From NCBI GenBank assembly GCA_018449595.1, contig JAAVUU010000003.1, positions 434,001 through 498,000 of the forward strand: a DNA stretch of 64,000 bases, in the 5' to 3' direction. The stretch is from Rhizobiales bacterium dw_265. GTDB taxonomy: Bacteria; Pseudomonadota; Alphaproteobacteria; Micropepsales; Micropepsaceae. The notes beneath the pieces were generated by a model that was given only the letters and a program-made list of their open reading frames with translations, was not told the DNA's origin and ran no database searches. Below, one piece after another: positions 37,100 to 45,200 of this stretch; position 1 is the first letter of the stretch, and each line of letters starts with the position of its first letter. The position numbers were made by a program, and so were the translations under genes.

Positions 37100-38494
37100 A
37101 TGCACGACATCAAGGCTATCAGGGACGATGCAACCGCTTTTGTGCGGGGCTTGCAGCGGCGCGGGCTGGACGGCCAGGCGGTCGCCAACGACTTGCTGGA
37201 AAAGGACAAAGCGCTGCGCGAACTGCTGGTGCGGCTGCAGAACAGCCAGGCGCGGCGCAACGAGGCCTCCAAGCTGATCGGCCAGGCCAAGGCGAAAAAG
37301 GACGAAGCCCAGGCGGCTGCGTTGATGGCCGAAGTGGCGGGGCTGAAGGACGACATCCAGAAAGGCGAGGCCGAGCAGCGCGAGCGGGAAGAGACGCTGA
37401 AAAATGCGCTGGCGGTGATTCCCAATCTTCCCGCCGATGACGTGCCGGACGGCGCGGATGAGGCCGCCAATGTGCCGATGCCGGAGCGGGCGTTCGGCAC
37501 GCCGCCGGGGATCAACAATGCCAAACAGCATTTCGAGATCGGCGAGGCCCTGGGCCAGATGGATTTCGAACGCGCCGCCAAGGTGAGCGGTGCGCGCTTC
37601 GTCTATCTGAAAAGCGATCTGGCGCGACTGGAACGCGCGCTGGGCGCCTTCATGCTGGACACCCATACCGAACAGTTCGGCTATACCGAAGTCAGCCCGC
37701 CGGTGTTGGTGCGCGATCAGGCGCTGTTTGGGACGGGGCAACTTCCGAAATTTGAAGAGGACCTATTTCAGACTTCTCGTGAATATATGGATGTGGAAAA
37801 CGGAGTTTTCCGCAACAGCATGGATCGGTTCTGGCTCATCCCCACGGCCGAAGTGTCGCTGACAAATTACGTCGCCGACGAAATCCTCAGCGAAGCCGAA
37901 CTGCCGATCCGTTTCACCGCACACACACCCTGCTTCCGCGCCGAAGCCGGATCGGCGGGCCGCGACACCCGTGGCATGATCCGCATGCACCAGTTCAGCA
38001 AAGTGGAACTGGTTTCCATCACCGCGCCGGAAAAATCGAACGAAGAACATGAGCGCATGACCGATGCGGCCCAGACCATCCTCAAGAAACTCGATCTCGC
38101 CCATCGCGTGGTCACGCTCTGCACCGGCGACATGGGCTTTTCGGCACAGAAGACCTATGACATCGAGGTCTGGTTGCCCGGCCAGAATGCCTTCCGCGAA
38201 ATCTCCTCCTGCTCCAACTGCGGCGACTTCCAGGCGCGGCGCATGAATACCCGCTATCGTCCAAAGCCGTATCCACAGCATGTAGGCTTTACTCAGCCGT
38301 CTCCGGGGCCTTCGCCCTTACCCATCAATCCTTCTCCGCGTCCGGTCCACACCCTCAACGGCTCCGGCCTGGCGGTGGGCCGCACCCTGGTCGCCATCCT
38401 GGAAAACTACCAGCAGCCGGATGGCAGCGTCGCCATTCCCGATGTGCTGGTGCCGTATATGGGCGGCAAGACGAAAATCGAGAAACCAAGCTAG
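37100..38494 (+). CDS. serS: seryl-tRNA synthetase with two extra insertions
   Basis: SerS charges tRNA-Ser and tRNA-Sec with serine. The 464-residue protein has the N-terminal coiled-coil arm (about 30-105) and a class II core: motif 2 at [20 protein letters not shown] (280-298) and motif 3 at [18 protein letters not shown] (421-438). Compared with usual proteins of about 425-430 residues there are two extra stretches. Residues 226-241 come just before [12 protein letters not shown] Pro-rich piece, about 389-414 (38264-38341), comes just before VHTLNGSG. All catalytic motifs are intact, so it should be active. Codons in both insertions are less GC-biased. Confidence 0.93.
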   Translation: MHDIKAIRDDATAFVRGLQRRGLDGQAVANDLLEKDKALRELLVRLQNSQARRNEASKLIGQAKAKKDEAQAAALMAEVAGLKDDIQKGEAEQREREETLKNALAVIPNLPADDVPDGADEAANVPMPERAFGTPPGINNAKQHFEIGEALGQMDFERAAKVSGARFVYLKSDLARLERALGAFMLDTHTEQFGYTEVSPPVLVRDQALFGTGQLPKFEEDLFQTSREYMDVENGVFRNSMDRFWLIPTAEVSLTNYVADEILSEAELPIRFTAHTPCFRAEAGSAGRDTRGMIRMHQFSKVELVSITAPEKSNEEHERMTDAAQTILKKLDLAHRVVTLCTGDMGFSAQKTYDIEVWLPGQNAFREISSCSNCGDFQARRMNTRYRPKPYPQHVGFTQPSPGPSPLPINPSPRPVHTLNGSGLAVGRTLVAILENYQQPDGSVAIPDVLVPYMGGKTKIEKPS

Positions 38495-38495
38495 C

Positions 38496-38620
38496 TGTCA
38501 TGGCCCGGGAATCCGGGCCACCCAGTTGACGCAAACACTGCCGGCGAAAATTTATCCGCGATCATATGGATGAAAACATTGCGGTATCACCTGGGTGGCC
38601 CGCTTTTGCGGGCCATGACA
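38496..38620. repeat. bipartite palindromic repeat, copy F
   Basis: A 125-bp member starting one base after the serS stop codon and ending 16 bases before the surE ATG. Left: TGTCATGGCCCGG, loop, CCGGGCCACCCAG. Right: ACCTGGGTGGCCCGC, loop, GCGGGCCATGACA. The centre is AT-richer. It fills the 5' leader of surE, so its right hairpin would sit close to the surE ribosome binding region (AAGAGAG). Confidence 0.8.
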
Positions 38621-38636
38621 TCAAGAGAGTTCAACG

Positions 38637-39407
38637 ATGCGTATTCTTGTCACCAACGACGACGGCATCCATTCCCCCGGCCTCACCGTCACCGAAAACA
38701 TTGCCCGCAGCCTGACCGATGACGTCTGGGTGGTGGCGCCGGAGACCGAACAGTCCGGCGCATCGCATTCGCTCACACTTTCCACGCCGCTGCGCCTGCG
38801 CCAGATCGCCGAGCGCCGCTTTGCCGTCAGCGGCACGCCGACCGACTGTGTGATGATGGCCTGCCTGCATATCCTGAAGGACCAGCCGCAACCCGACCTG
38901 ATCCTGTCCGGCGTCAACTGGGGCTCCAACCTGGCCGACGACGTCACCTATTCCGGCACCATCGCCGGGGCCATGGAAGGCTGCGCCCTGGGCATTCCCT
39001 CCATCGCCTTGTCCCAGGCCTATGAGGAAGGCGGTCGCGCCAATATCGACTGGTCGGCGGGCGAGGCCCATGGCGCCGCCACGGTCGCTGCCGTGGTCAA
39101 GGCCGGCTGGCCGCAGGGCACCCTGATCAACATCAATTTCCCCGGCTGTCCGCCGGATCAGGTCAAGGGCGTCAAGGTGGTGCCGCAGGGCAAGTACGAC
39201 CTGCTTTCCACCGAAATCCAGGAACGCATGGATGCGCGAAGCCGCGCCTATTACTGGATCGGCCTGCGCCGCCGCAAGGCGACGCCGCCGGGCAACAGCG
39301 ACCTGGGCGCGGTCTATGACAACTGGATTTCGGTGACGCCGCTGCATCTCAACCTGACGGAACCTTCGGTGCTGGAAAGCCTGCGTCAGGCCCTGATCGC
39401 GGGCTGA
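38637..39407 (+). CDS. surE: 5'/3'-nucleotidase SurE
   Basis: SurE is a metal-dependent nucleotidase and polyphosphatase associated with survival in stationary phase. The 256-residue protein has the N-terminal RILVTNDDGIHSPG with the two metal-binding aspartates, the VAPETEQSGASHSLT loop and GVNWGSNLADDVTYSGT. The order serS-surE-(pcm)-nlpD is common in Proteobacteria; pcm is absent here. Confidence 0.96.
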   Translation: MRILVTNDDGIHSPGLTVTENIARSLTDDVWVVAPETEQSGASHSLTLSTPLRLRQIAERRFAVSGTPTDCVMMACLHILKDQPQPDLILSGVNWGSNLADDVTYSGTIAGAMEGCALGIPSIALSQAYEEGGRANIDWSAGEAHGAATVAAVVKAGWPQGTLININFPGCPPDQVKGVKVVPQGKYDLLSTEIQERMDARSRAYYWIGLRRRKATPPGNSDLGAVYDNWISVTPLHLNLTEPSVLESLRQALIAG

Positions 39408-39433
39408 ACCGCGGGGAACCTGCGAAATCGCGG

Positions 39434-39448
39434 TTAAAGTGTTCTCAA
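39434..39448. promoter_or_regulatory. possible CtrA site upstream of the NlpD-like gene
   Basis: TTAA-N7-TCAA matches seven of eight bases of the CtrA full site and lies 50 bases before the start of the LytM-type lipoprotein gene. Cell-wall and division genes are frequent CtrA targets in Alphaproteobacteria, which is established for Caulobacter. A chance match is possible. Confidence 0.25.
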
Positions 39449-39497
39449 CCTTTGGGGAGGATGATCCGTTTCGAGACAGTGCAGAAGGCACCATCCG

Positions 39498-40181
39498 ATG
39501 GATCGCAGAATTCTGATCGCAGCGCTTGGCGTGGTCGCGCCGCTGATGGCGGGCTGCACCGAAAGCCCGCGCACCCAGCTCGACTGGGGCGTCAACACGC
39601 GGCCCACGCCGCGTCCCGTCGCGAGCGCCAAGCCCGCCGCCAGCGCCAAGGTTTACGCCTACGAAGAAGGTGGCGCCCGGCCCACGCCGCGCCCCGCGCC
39701 CAACTATGTCACCCGCAATGTGACGCCCTATGCCCCCGTTGCCAGCAAGCCGCTGGCGCCGGTCGGGCCGTCCGTCGCCACGGCGGGCGCGCCGGCCTTT
39801 GCCTGGCCGGTCAGCGGCCGGGTGATCTCGGACTTCGGCGCCAAGGACAACGGCGGCACCAACGACGGCATCAATATCGCCACCGCCGCCGGGGCGCCGA
39901 TCCATGCCAGCGCCTCGGGCACCGTCACCTATGCCGGCGACGAGTTGAAGAATTACGGCAACTTGGTGCTGGTGAAGCATTCCGGCGGCTATACCACCGC
40001 CTATGCCCATGCCGACCGCATCGTGGTGGCGCGCGGCGATTTCGTGGCGCGCGGCCAGGTGATCGGCTATTCCGGCCAGACCGGCGACGTCACCAGCCCC
40101 CAGCTGCATTTCGAGATCCGCTCGGCCACCACCCCGGTCAACCCGCGCTCGCTGCTGTCCTCGACCACGGCGAGTAATTAA
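39498..40181 (+). CDS. NlpD-like lipoprotein with degenerate LytM (M23) domain
   Basis: The 227-residue protein has a lipoprotein signal with lipobox LMAGC (Cys19), a Pro/Ala-rich linker with two copies of RPTPRP, and a C-terminal LytM fold from about residue 100. The zinc site is degraded. The usual H-x-x-x-D is NDGIN, and the first His of H-x-H is replaced in PQLHFEIR. It is therefore likely an activator of a cell-wall amidase, like NlpD and EnvC, rather than an enzyme. I see no LysM domain. Location after surE matches nlpD. Confidence 0.85.
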   Translation: MDRRILIAALGVVAPLMAGCTESPRTQLDWGVNTRPTPRPVASAKPAASAKVYAYEEGGARPTPRPAPNYVTRNVTPYAPVASKPLAPVGPSVATAGAPAFAWPVSGRVISDFGAKDNGGTNDGINIATAAGAPIHASASGTVTYAGDELKNYGNLVLVKHSGGYTTAYAHADRIVVARGDFVARGQVIGYSGQTGDVTSPQLHFEIRSATTPVNPRSLLSSTTASN

Positions 40182-40191
40182 CGGCTCCAAT

Positions 40192-40323
40192 TGTCATGGC
40201 CCGCGAATGCGGGCCACCCAGGTGATATCGCGCCAGTATCGTCAAATGGGGTCGATATTTCTTTCTGCGGCATGCATTGCCTCACGCCCATCTGGGTGGC
40301 CCGCTCTCCGGCGGGCCATGACA
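40192..40323. repeat. bipartite palindromic repeat, copy G
   Basis: A 132-bp member between the convergent NlpD-like and DUF815 genes. Outer symmetry extends beyond the family end to CCAATTGTCATGGCCCGC on the left (40187-40204) and its exact complement on the right. The first hairpin is followed by GCGGGCCACCCAGGTGATA, identical to copy C over that stretch. There is no reading frame in the centre. Confidence 0.8.
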
Positions 40324-40338
40324 ATTGGGGTGTAGGGA

Positions 40339-41211
40339 TCAATCCAGCCTCTGCCCAAGCTCACCGGCAAGGTCCTGAATGAATTGCCAGGCGACGCGGC
40401 CGGAGCGTCCGCCGCGTCCCATCGCCCAGGCCAGCGCCCGCCTGCGCAATTCCTCCTCGGCGATGTTCAGCCCATAGAAGCCGACATAGCCCTGGATCAT
40501 CGCGAGATATTCGTCCTGGCCGCAATGGTGGAAGCCCAGCCACAGGCCGAAACGGTCGGACAGCGAGACTTTCTCCTCCACCGCCTCGCCGGGATTGATG
40601 GCGGTGCCGCGTTCATTGTCCACCAGGTCGCGCGGCATCAGGTGCCGGCGGTTGGAGGTGGCGTAGAAAATCGTATTGACCGGGCGGCCCTCGATGCCGC
40701 CTTCCAGCGCCGCCTTCAGCGATTTGTAGCTGGTATCGTCCTTGTCGAAGGAGAGGTCATCGCAATACAGCACGACGCGGCGCGCGGTGGTGCGCAGGAT
40801 GCGCAGCAGTTGCGGCAGGGTATCAATGTCCTCGCGGTGAATCTCGATCAGCACCAGGCGGCCGTCGCCCACGCGGCCTTCATTGATCTGCTCATGCACC
40901 GCCTTGACCAGCGAGCTTTTGCCCATGCCGCGCGCGCCCCACAACAGCGCATTGTTGGCCGGCAGGCCTTCGGCAAAGCGCCTGGTGTTCGCCATCAGCG
41001 TGTCGCGCTGGTTCTCGATGCCCTTGAGCAATGCAAGGTCCACATGGGCGACATGCGGCACGGCCACCAGTCCGCCCGCCTCCGGCTCCCACACGAAGGC
41101 GTCGCCGTCGGGCAGGCCCGCGCCCAGTGCCTTGGGCGCCAGCCGCTCCAGCGCCTGCGCGATGCGGGTCAGAAGCACGGTCTCGTCCGTGTTTTTGCCG
41201 TCATTTGCCAT
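40339..41211 (-). CDS. DUF815 family AAA ATPase
   Basis: The 290-residue protein has a Walker A GARGMGKSSLVKA near residue 92, a Walker B in VVLYCDDLSFD, and the downstream ATSNRRHLMPRD typical of DUF815 AAA proteins. The ATG at 41211 is preceded by AAGGGG; the frame extends further upstream but without support. It is divergent from yajC across 83 bases and often neighbours yajC-secD in Alphaproteobacteria. The cellular role is not established. Confidence 0.88.
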   Translation of the reverse strand: MANDGKNTDETVLLTRIAQALERLAPKALGAGLPDGDAFVWEPEAGGLVAVPHVAHVDLALLKGIENQRDTLMANTRRFAEGLPANNALLWGARGMGKSSLVKAVHEQINEGRVGDGRLVLIEIHREDIDTLPQLLRILRTTARRVVLYCDDLSFDKDDTSYKSLKAALEGGIEGRPVNTIFYATSNRRHLMPRDLVDNERGTAINPGEAVEEKVSLSDRFGLWLGFHHCGQDEYLAMIQGYVGFYGLNIAEEELRRRALAWAMGRGGRSGRVAWQFIQDLAGELGQRLD

Positions 41212-41294
41212 GCTAACCCCTTGATATGTCACGGTTGCAAACAGGGCATGTCCCGCTATAGTCCGCGCGACTCCGCACCCGAAAGTCCCGCAAT

Positions 41295-41597
41295 ATGAAT
41301 ATGAACGATCCGATGTTCCAGACACTGACTCTGGCGCTGCCGATGATCGCGATCTTCTACTTTCTTCTGTGGCGGCCGCAACAGCAGCGCACCAAGGCGC
41401 TCAAGGCCATGATCGAGAATCTGCGCCGCGGCGACACGGTGGTGACCTCGGGCGGCATCCTGGGCAAGATCGTCAAGGCGTCGAACAGCGAAGACCCCGA
41501 AATCCTGGTGGAGATCGCCGACAATGTGCAGGTGCGGGTGCTGAAGGCGACGCTGTCGGACGTGCGCGCCAAATCCCAGCCCGCCGAAAAGGAATAG
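41295..41597 (+). CDS. yajC: preprotein translocase subunit YajC
   Basis: YajC associates with SecDF in the inner membrane. The 100-residue protein has a single helix (LTLALPMIAIFYFLLWRPQ), then RRGDTVVTSGGILGKI and a short basic tail. It is followed after six bases by secD. Confidence 0.96.
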   Translation: MNMNDPMFQTLTLALPMIAIFYFLLWRPQQQRTKALKAMIENLRRGDTVVTSGGILGKIVKASNSEDPEILVEIADNVQVRVLKATLSDVRAKSQPAEKE

Positions 41598-41603
41598 CCT
41601 AAC

Positions 41604-43211
41604 GTGCTGCAGGTCTCGCTCTGGTCGCGGCTGGTCACCATCATCGTGGTGGTGGCGGGCATCCTGATCGCGCTGCCCAATGCGCTGTCGCCGTCCGTCC
41701 GCGCCAGATTTCCCGCCTGGCTGCCCTCCAGCACTGTCAACCTGGGTCTGGACCTGCAGGGCGGTTCCTACCTGCTGCTGCAGGTGGATTTCGACCAGGT
41801 GACGCGCGACCGCGCCGAATCCATGATCGCCGACATCCGCGCCGGCTTCCGCAAGGCGCATATCCCGCTGACCGACTTGGGCAGCAAGGCCGATACCGTG
41901 TCGGTGCGCGTCACCGACCCGTCGCGCCTGAACGATGCGCGCACTTTGCTGCAGAGCCTCAATCCCGTCATCGGCAGTTCGGTGCTGTCGTCGGGCGGCA
42001 AGCAGTATGACATGGCCGAGCCCGGCAATGGCGTCTTCGTCCTGAAGATGACCGATGCCTTCAAGTCCATCACCCGCCAGCAGGTGATGGACCAGTCCAT
42101 CGAAGTGGTCCGCCGCCGTATCGACGAGCTGGGCACGCGCGAGCCCGGCATCGAGCGTTCGGGCGAGGACCGCATCCTGGTGCAGGTGCCGGGCCTGCAG
42201 GACCCGGCGCAGCTGAAGGAAATCCTGGGCAAGACCGCCAAGATGAGTTTCCAGCTGGTGGACGAGCAGGCCGATCCCAATGCCGCCGTCGCCCCCATCG
42301 GCGATGAAATCCTGCCGATGATGGCCGAGAACAAGAACACCCCGGCGCAGAAGGTGGTGGTGCAGCGCCGCGTGCTGGTGTCGGGCGACCGGCTGACCGA
42401 CGCCGGCCAGGGCTTCGACCAGCAGACCGGCCAGCCGGTGGTGACCTTTCGTTTCGACAGCGTCGGCGCCAAGGCGTTCGGCGATGTCACCAAGGAGCGC
42501 GTCGGCCACCGCTTCGCCATCGTGCTGGACAAGCAGGTGATCACCGCGCCGGTCATCATCAATCCCATCCTGGGCGGCACCGGCCAGATCACCGGCAATT
42601 TCACCGTCGAGGGCGCCAAGAACATGGGCATCCTGCTGCGCGCCGGCGCACTGCCCGCGCCGTTGAACGTGATCGAGGAACGCACCGTGGGCGCCGAACT
42701 GGGCGCGGATTCGGTCAAGGCCGGGCGCTATTCCGCCATGGCCGGCCTGGCGCTGGTGGCGTTGTTCATGATCCTGCGCTACGGCCTGTTCGGGCTGTTC
42801 GCCGACGTCGCCCTGACGCTGAACGTCGTGCTGCTGCTGGCGGCGCTGACGTTGTTCGGGGCGACGCTGACCTTGCCCGGCATCGCCGGCATCGTGCTGA
42901 CCATGGGCATGGCGGTGGACGCCAACGTCCTGATCTATGAGCGAATCCGGGAAGAACAGCGCAATGGCCGTTCCATGCTGGCCTCCATCGACACCGGCTT
43001 CCGCCGGGCCATGGCCACCATCATCGACGCCAACATGACCCACCTGATCGCCTCGCTGATCCTGTTCCAGCTGGGCACCGGGCCGGTAAAGGGCTTCGCG
43101 GTGGCGCTGGGCGTGGGCATCATCACCTCCTTCTTCACGGCGGTGATGGTGACAAGGCTGATCGTGATAACCTGGCTGAATACCGCCCGGCCCCGCAAAC
43201 TGGCGATCTAG
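41604..43211 (+). CDS. secD: protein translocase subunit SecD
   Basis: SecD helps pull exported proteins across the membrane with the proton gradient. The 535-residue protein starts at GTG. It has helix 1 (about 8-28), the LGLDLQGGSYLLLQVD motif, the large periplasmic domains P1 and head, and five C-terminal helices with GADSVKAGRYS, MAVDANVLIYERIREE and the later GTGPVKGFAVALGVGIITS. It is a separate SecD and ends without any SecF sequence fused. The gene after it is not secF, which is unusual. Confidence 0.96.
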   Translation: MLQVSLWSRLVTIIVVVAGILIALPNALSPSVRARFPAWLPSSTVNLGLDLQGGSYLLLQVDFDQVTRDRAESMIADIRAGFRKAHIPLTDLGSKADTVSVRVTDPSRLNDARTLLQSLNPVIGSSVLSSGGKQYDMAEPGNGVFVLKMTDAFKSITRQQVMDQSIEVVRRRIDELGTREPGIERSGEDRILVQVPGLQDPAQLKEILGKTAKMSFQLVDEQADPNAAVAPIGDEILPMMAENKNTPAQKVVVQRRVLVSGDRLTDAGQGFDQQTGQPVVTFRFDSVGAKAFGDVTKERVGHRFAIVLDKQVITAPVIINPILGGTGQITGNFTVEGAKNMGILLRAGALPAPLNVIEERTVGAELGADSVKAGRYSAMAGLALVALFMILRYGLFGLFADVALTLNVVLLLAALTLFGATLTLPGIAGIVLTMGMAVDANVLIYERIREEQRNGRSMLASIDTGFRRAMATIIDANMTHLIASLILFQLGTGPVKGFAVALGVGIITSFFTAVMVTRLIVITWLNTARPRKLAI

Positions 43212-43257
43212 GGAACTCTGGGTTAAACTTCCTCCTTAAGACTCGGGGAGGGGGCTT

Positions 43258-43884
43258 ATGGCGGCTTTTCTAGGAAATCTTCGCAATGTGGTGATTGCGA
43301 GCTTTGTGCTCGCTTTCCTGCTGGTCGGCGTCTATTGCGCCACCCAGGGCTTCGACCCCCAGCAATTCGCGCTGTTCCTGTTGCGCTGGCTGCACGTCGC
43401 CAGCGGCATCATGTGGGTCGGCCTGCTGTGGTATTTCAATTTCGTCCAGATCCCCACCATGCCCAAAATCCCGGCCGAACTGAAACCGGCGGTGGGCGGC
43501 TATATCGCGCCGGCGGCGCTGTTCTGGTTCCGCTGGGCGGCGGCGGCCACGGTGCTGTTCGGCTGGGCCCTGGCGGCGCACAACCACTATTTCATCGAAG
43601 CCTATAGCCTGGACCTCAGCGAAGGCGTCACGGGCTGGCCCATGGTGCCCAAATATCTCGCCATCGGCATCGGCATGTGGCTGGGCACCATCATGGCCTT
43701 CAATGTCTGGTTCGTGATCTGGCCCAACCAGCAGAAGGCGCTGAACATCGCGGGCAAATATCCCGGCCTGACGCCCGAGGAGAAAGCCGCTGCCGCCAAG
43801 ACCGCGATGCTGTTCTCCCGCGCCAACACCCTGCTTTCGATGCCCATGCTGTTCAGCATGGTGGCGGCGAGTCACCTGTACTGA
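43258..43884 (+). CDS. PuuD-like membrane protein (urate hydroxylase membrane domain)
   Basis: A 208-residue integral membrane protein with about five helices. RWLHVASGIMWVGLLWYFNFVQIP near residue 41 and the later FNVWFVIWPNQQKALNI match the membrane half of proteins annotated as PuuD (urate oxidase, DUF989). The C-terminal cytochrome c domain of PuuD is missing, so urate oxidation should not be assumed; many short homologues are annotated only as membrane proteins. GGGGAGGGGGC precedes the ATG, and a strong terminator follows at 43906. It occupies the place where secF would be expected. Confidence 0.8.
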   Translation: MAAFLGNLRNVVIASFVLAFLLVGVYCATQGFDPQQFALFLLRWLHVASGIMWVGLLWYFNFVQIPTMPKIPAELKPAVGGYIAPAALFWFRWAAAATVLFGWALAAHNHYFIEAYSLDLSEGVTGWPMVPKYLAIGIGMWLGTIMAFNVWFVIWPNQQKALNIAGKYPGLTPEEKAAAAKTAMLFSRANTLLSMPMLFSMVAASHLY

Positions 43885-43905
43885 GCGCCGGTTAATGGCT
43901 TAAGG

Positions 43906-43938
43906 AAAGGCCGTCCGGTTCCGGGCGGCCTTTTGTTT
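43906..43938 (+). terminator. rho-independent terminator after the PuuD-like gene
   Basis: AAAGGCCGTCCGG pairs with CCGGGCGGCCTTT (one mismatch) around a two-base loop, followed by TTTTGTTTT. It ends about ten bases before the ATG of the next gene on the same strand, so that gene would have to be expressed by read-through or from a promoter within the terminator. Confidence 0.85.
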
Positions 43939-43947
43939 TGGGATGTG

Positions 43948-44754
43948 ATGGACGCTGGCCTCGCCAATCGCCTTGCCCAGTCGGTGCGCACCGCCGATCC
44001 CGACCGCTATTTCTCCGCCCTGTTCGCGCCCGCGCCGCAGCGCCCGTTCCTGTTCGCGCTCTATGCCTTCAATGCCGAAGTGGCGCGCATCGCCGAAACG
44101 GTACGCGAGCCCATGCTGGGGGCCATCCGGCTGGAATGGTGGCGCGAGACGGCGCAGGGCGCCGCCAAAGGCAGCCCACGCAATCATGACGTGGCGCGCG
44201 GGCTGGCGGACCTGTTCGCCGAAAAGCCGCTGCTGCTGGCGGAACTGGAAGCGATCATCGCGGCGCGGGCGTTCGATTCCTCGGCCGACCATTTCGAGGA
44301 TTTCGCGGCTTTGGAAGCCTATCTCGACGCCACCAGTGGCGCGGTGATGCGGCTGGCGGCAAAGCTGCTGGGCGGCAGGCCGGAGGCGGTGCGCGAAGCC
44401 GGCCTGGCCTATGGCCTGACCGGCCTGCTGCGGGCGCTGCCGTTCCACAACAACCGCCACAAGCTGTATTTGCCGCTGGACCTGCTGGCCGCGGTCCATG
44501 TCACGCCGGAAGAATTCTTCCATCTGGAGGCGCGCGATCCGCGCCTGGCCGCCGTGACACGGCAGGCGGCGTTGCGGTCGCGCGATCACTTCCTGGCGGC
44601 GCGCGCGGCGCCCAGAGCGGGCGCGGCGCTGGCGGCGATCCTGCCGGCGGCGCTGGTGCCGGTCTATCTGCGCAAGCTGCGCGCGTTGCACGACGTGCCG
44701 ATCCATCGGCGGCAGATGGCGTTGCTGAGCGCGGCGATGAAAAAGCGGCTTTAG
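43948..44754 (+). CDS. squalene/phytoene synthase superfamily protein, NDUFAF6-like
   Basis: The 268-residue helical protein belongs to the squalene/phytoene synthase fold but lacks the Asp-rich DxxxD motifs needed for prenyl diphosphate binding. Its N-terminal part (FALYAFNAEVARIAETV, GAIRLEWWRETAQG) instead follows the pattern of mitochondrial NDUFAF6, a complex I assembly factor. Carotenoid or hopanoid synthesis is therefore unlikely. The ATG at 43948 is chosen; a TTG at 43933 lies inside the terminator and is improbable. No Shine-Dalgarno is visible. It ends overlapping the convergent hpf gene by four bases. Confidence 0.82.
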   Translation: MDAGLANRLAQSVRTADPDRYFSALFAPAPQRPFLFALYAFNAEVARIAETVREPMLGAIRLEWWRETAQGAAKGSPRNHDVARGLADLFAEKPLLLAELEAIIAARAFDSSADHFEDFAALEAYLDATSGAVMRLAAKLLGGRPEAVREAGLAYGLTGLLRALPFHNNRHKLYLPLDLLAAVHVTPEEFFHLEARDPRLAAVTRQAALRSRDHFLAARAAPRAGAALAAILPAALVPVYLRKLRALHDVPIHRRQMALLSAAMKKRL

Positions 44755-45149
44755 CTGTCCAGTTCGCCGGTAACGCTGCGGGGCTCGCCGCTCTTGTACT
44801 TCACATCGCCATGGCTGACGCGGCGATAATCCTTGAGCTGCTTCTGCGCCACCAGGAAGGTTTCATCCAGCACGGCATAGCAGTCGGTATCGGCCTTCTT
44901 GTGGCCCTTGTGGTTCAACTCGCGGCTGACCACGATTTCCTTGCCCGGCACCCGCACCACGATATGCACATCGGGCTGGTTGCCGAGCGCCTTCTGGCTC
45001 TTGTGCGGCATCTCGATCACCACCCGGCAGCCGATGATGTGATCGTGAAACTGTTCCAGCCTGTTGACGTGGCCGCGCACCGCCGCCTTCAGCGCGTCGG
45101 AGGGTTCGACATTGTGGAAGGTAAGTTCGAGGGGGATATCCATGGCCAT
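44751..45149 (-). CDS. hpf: ribosome hibernation-promoting factor / RaiA-like, short form
   Basis: The 132-residue protein has the beta-alpha-beta-beta-beta-alpha RaiA fold (PLELTFHNVEPSDALKAAVR, VVIEMPHKSQ, DCYAVLDETFLVAQKQLKDY). It should sit in the decoding region of idle ribosomes. It lacks the C-terminal dimerisation domain of long HPF and is not beside rpoN or ptsN, so a second, long HPF may exist elsewhere. The N-terminus offers two ATGs six bases apart (45149 and 45143). Confidence 0.82.
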   Translation of the reverse strand: MAMDIPLELTFHNVEPSDALKAAVRGHVNRLEQFHDHIIGCRVVIEMPHKSQKALGNQPDVHIVVRVPGKEIVVSRELNHKGHKKADTDCYAVLDETFLVAQKQLKDYRRVSHGDVKYKSGEPRSVTGELDS

Positions 45150-45200
45150 TCCGTTTGTTGCAGTTTGACAACGTGCGCAACTGTACCGGGTTTCCCGAAA

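Noticed and set aside
43201..43240. CtrA site TTAA...TTAA between secD and the PuuD-like gene
   Set aside because: The half sites are nine bases apart, while CtrA requires seven.
43258..43884. Functional urate oxidase (PuuD)
   Set aside because: Only the membrane half is present and the cytochrome c domain is missing, with no other purine catabolism gene nearby.
43948..44754. Phytoene synthase for carotenoid production
   Set aside because: The Asp-rich substrate motifs are absent and no other carotenoid gene is nearby; NDUFAF6-like is the better call.
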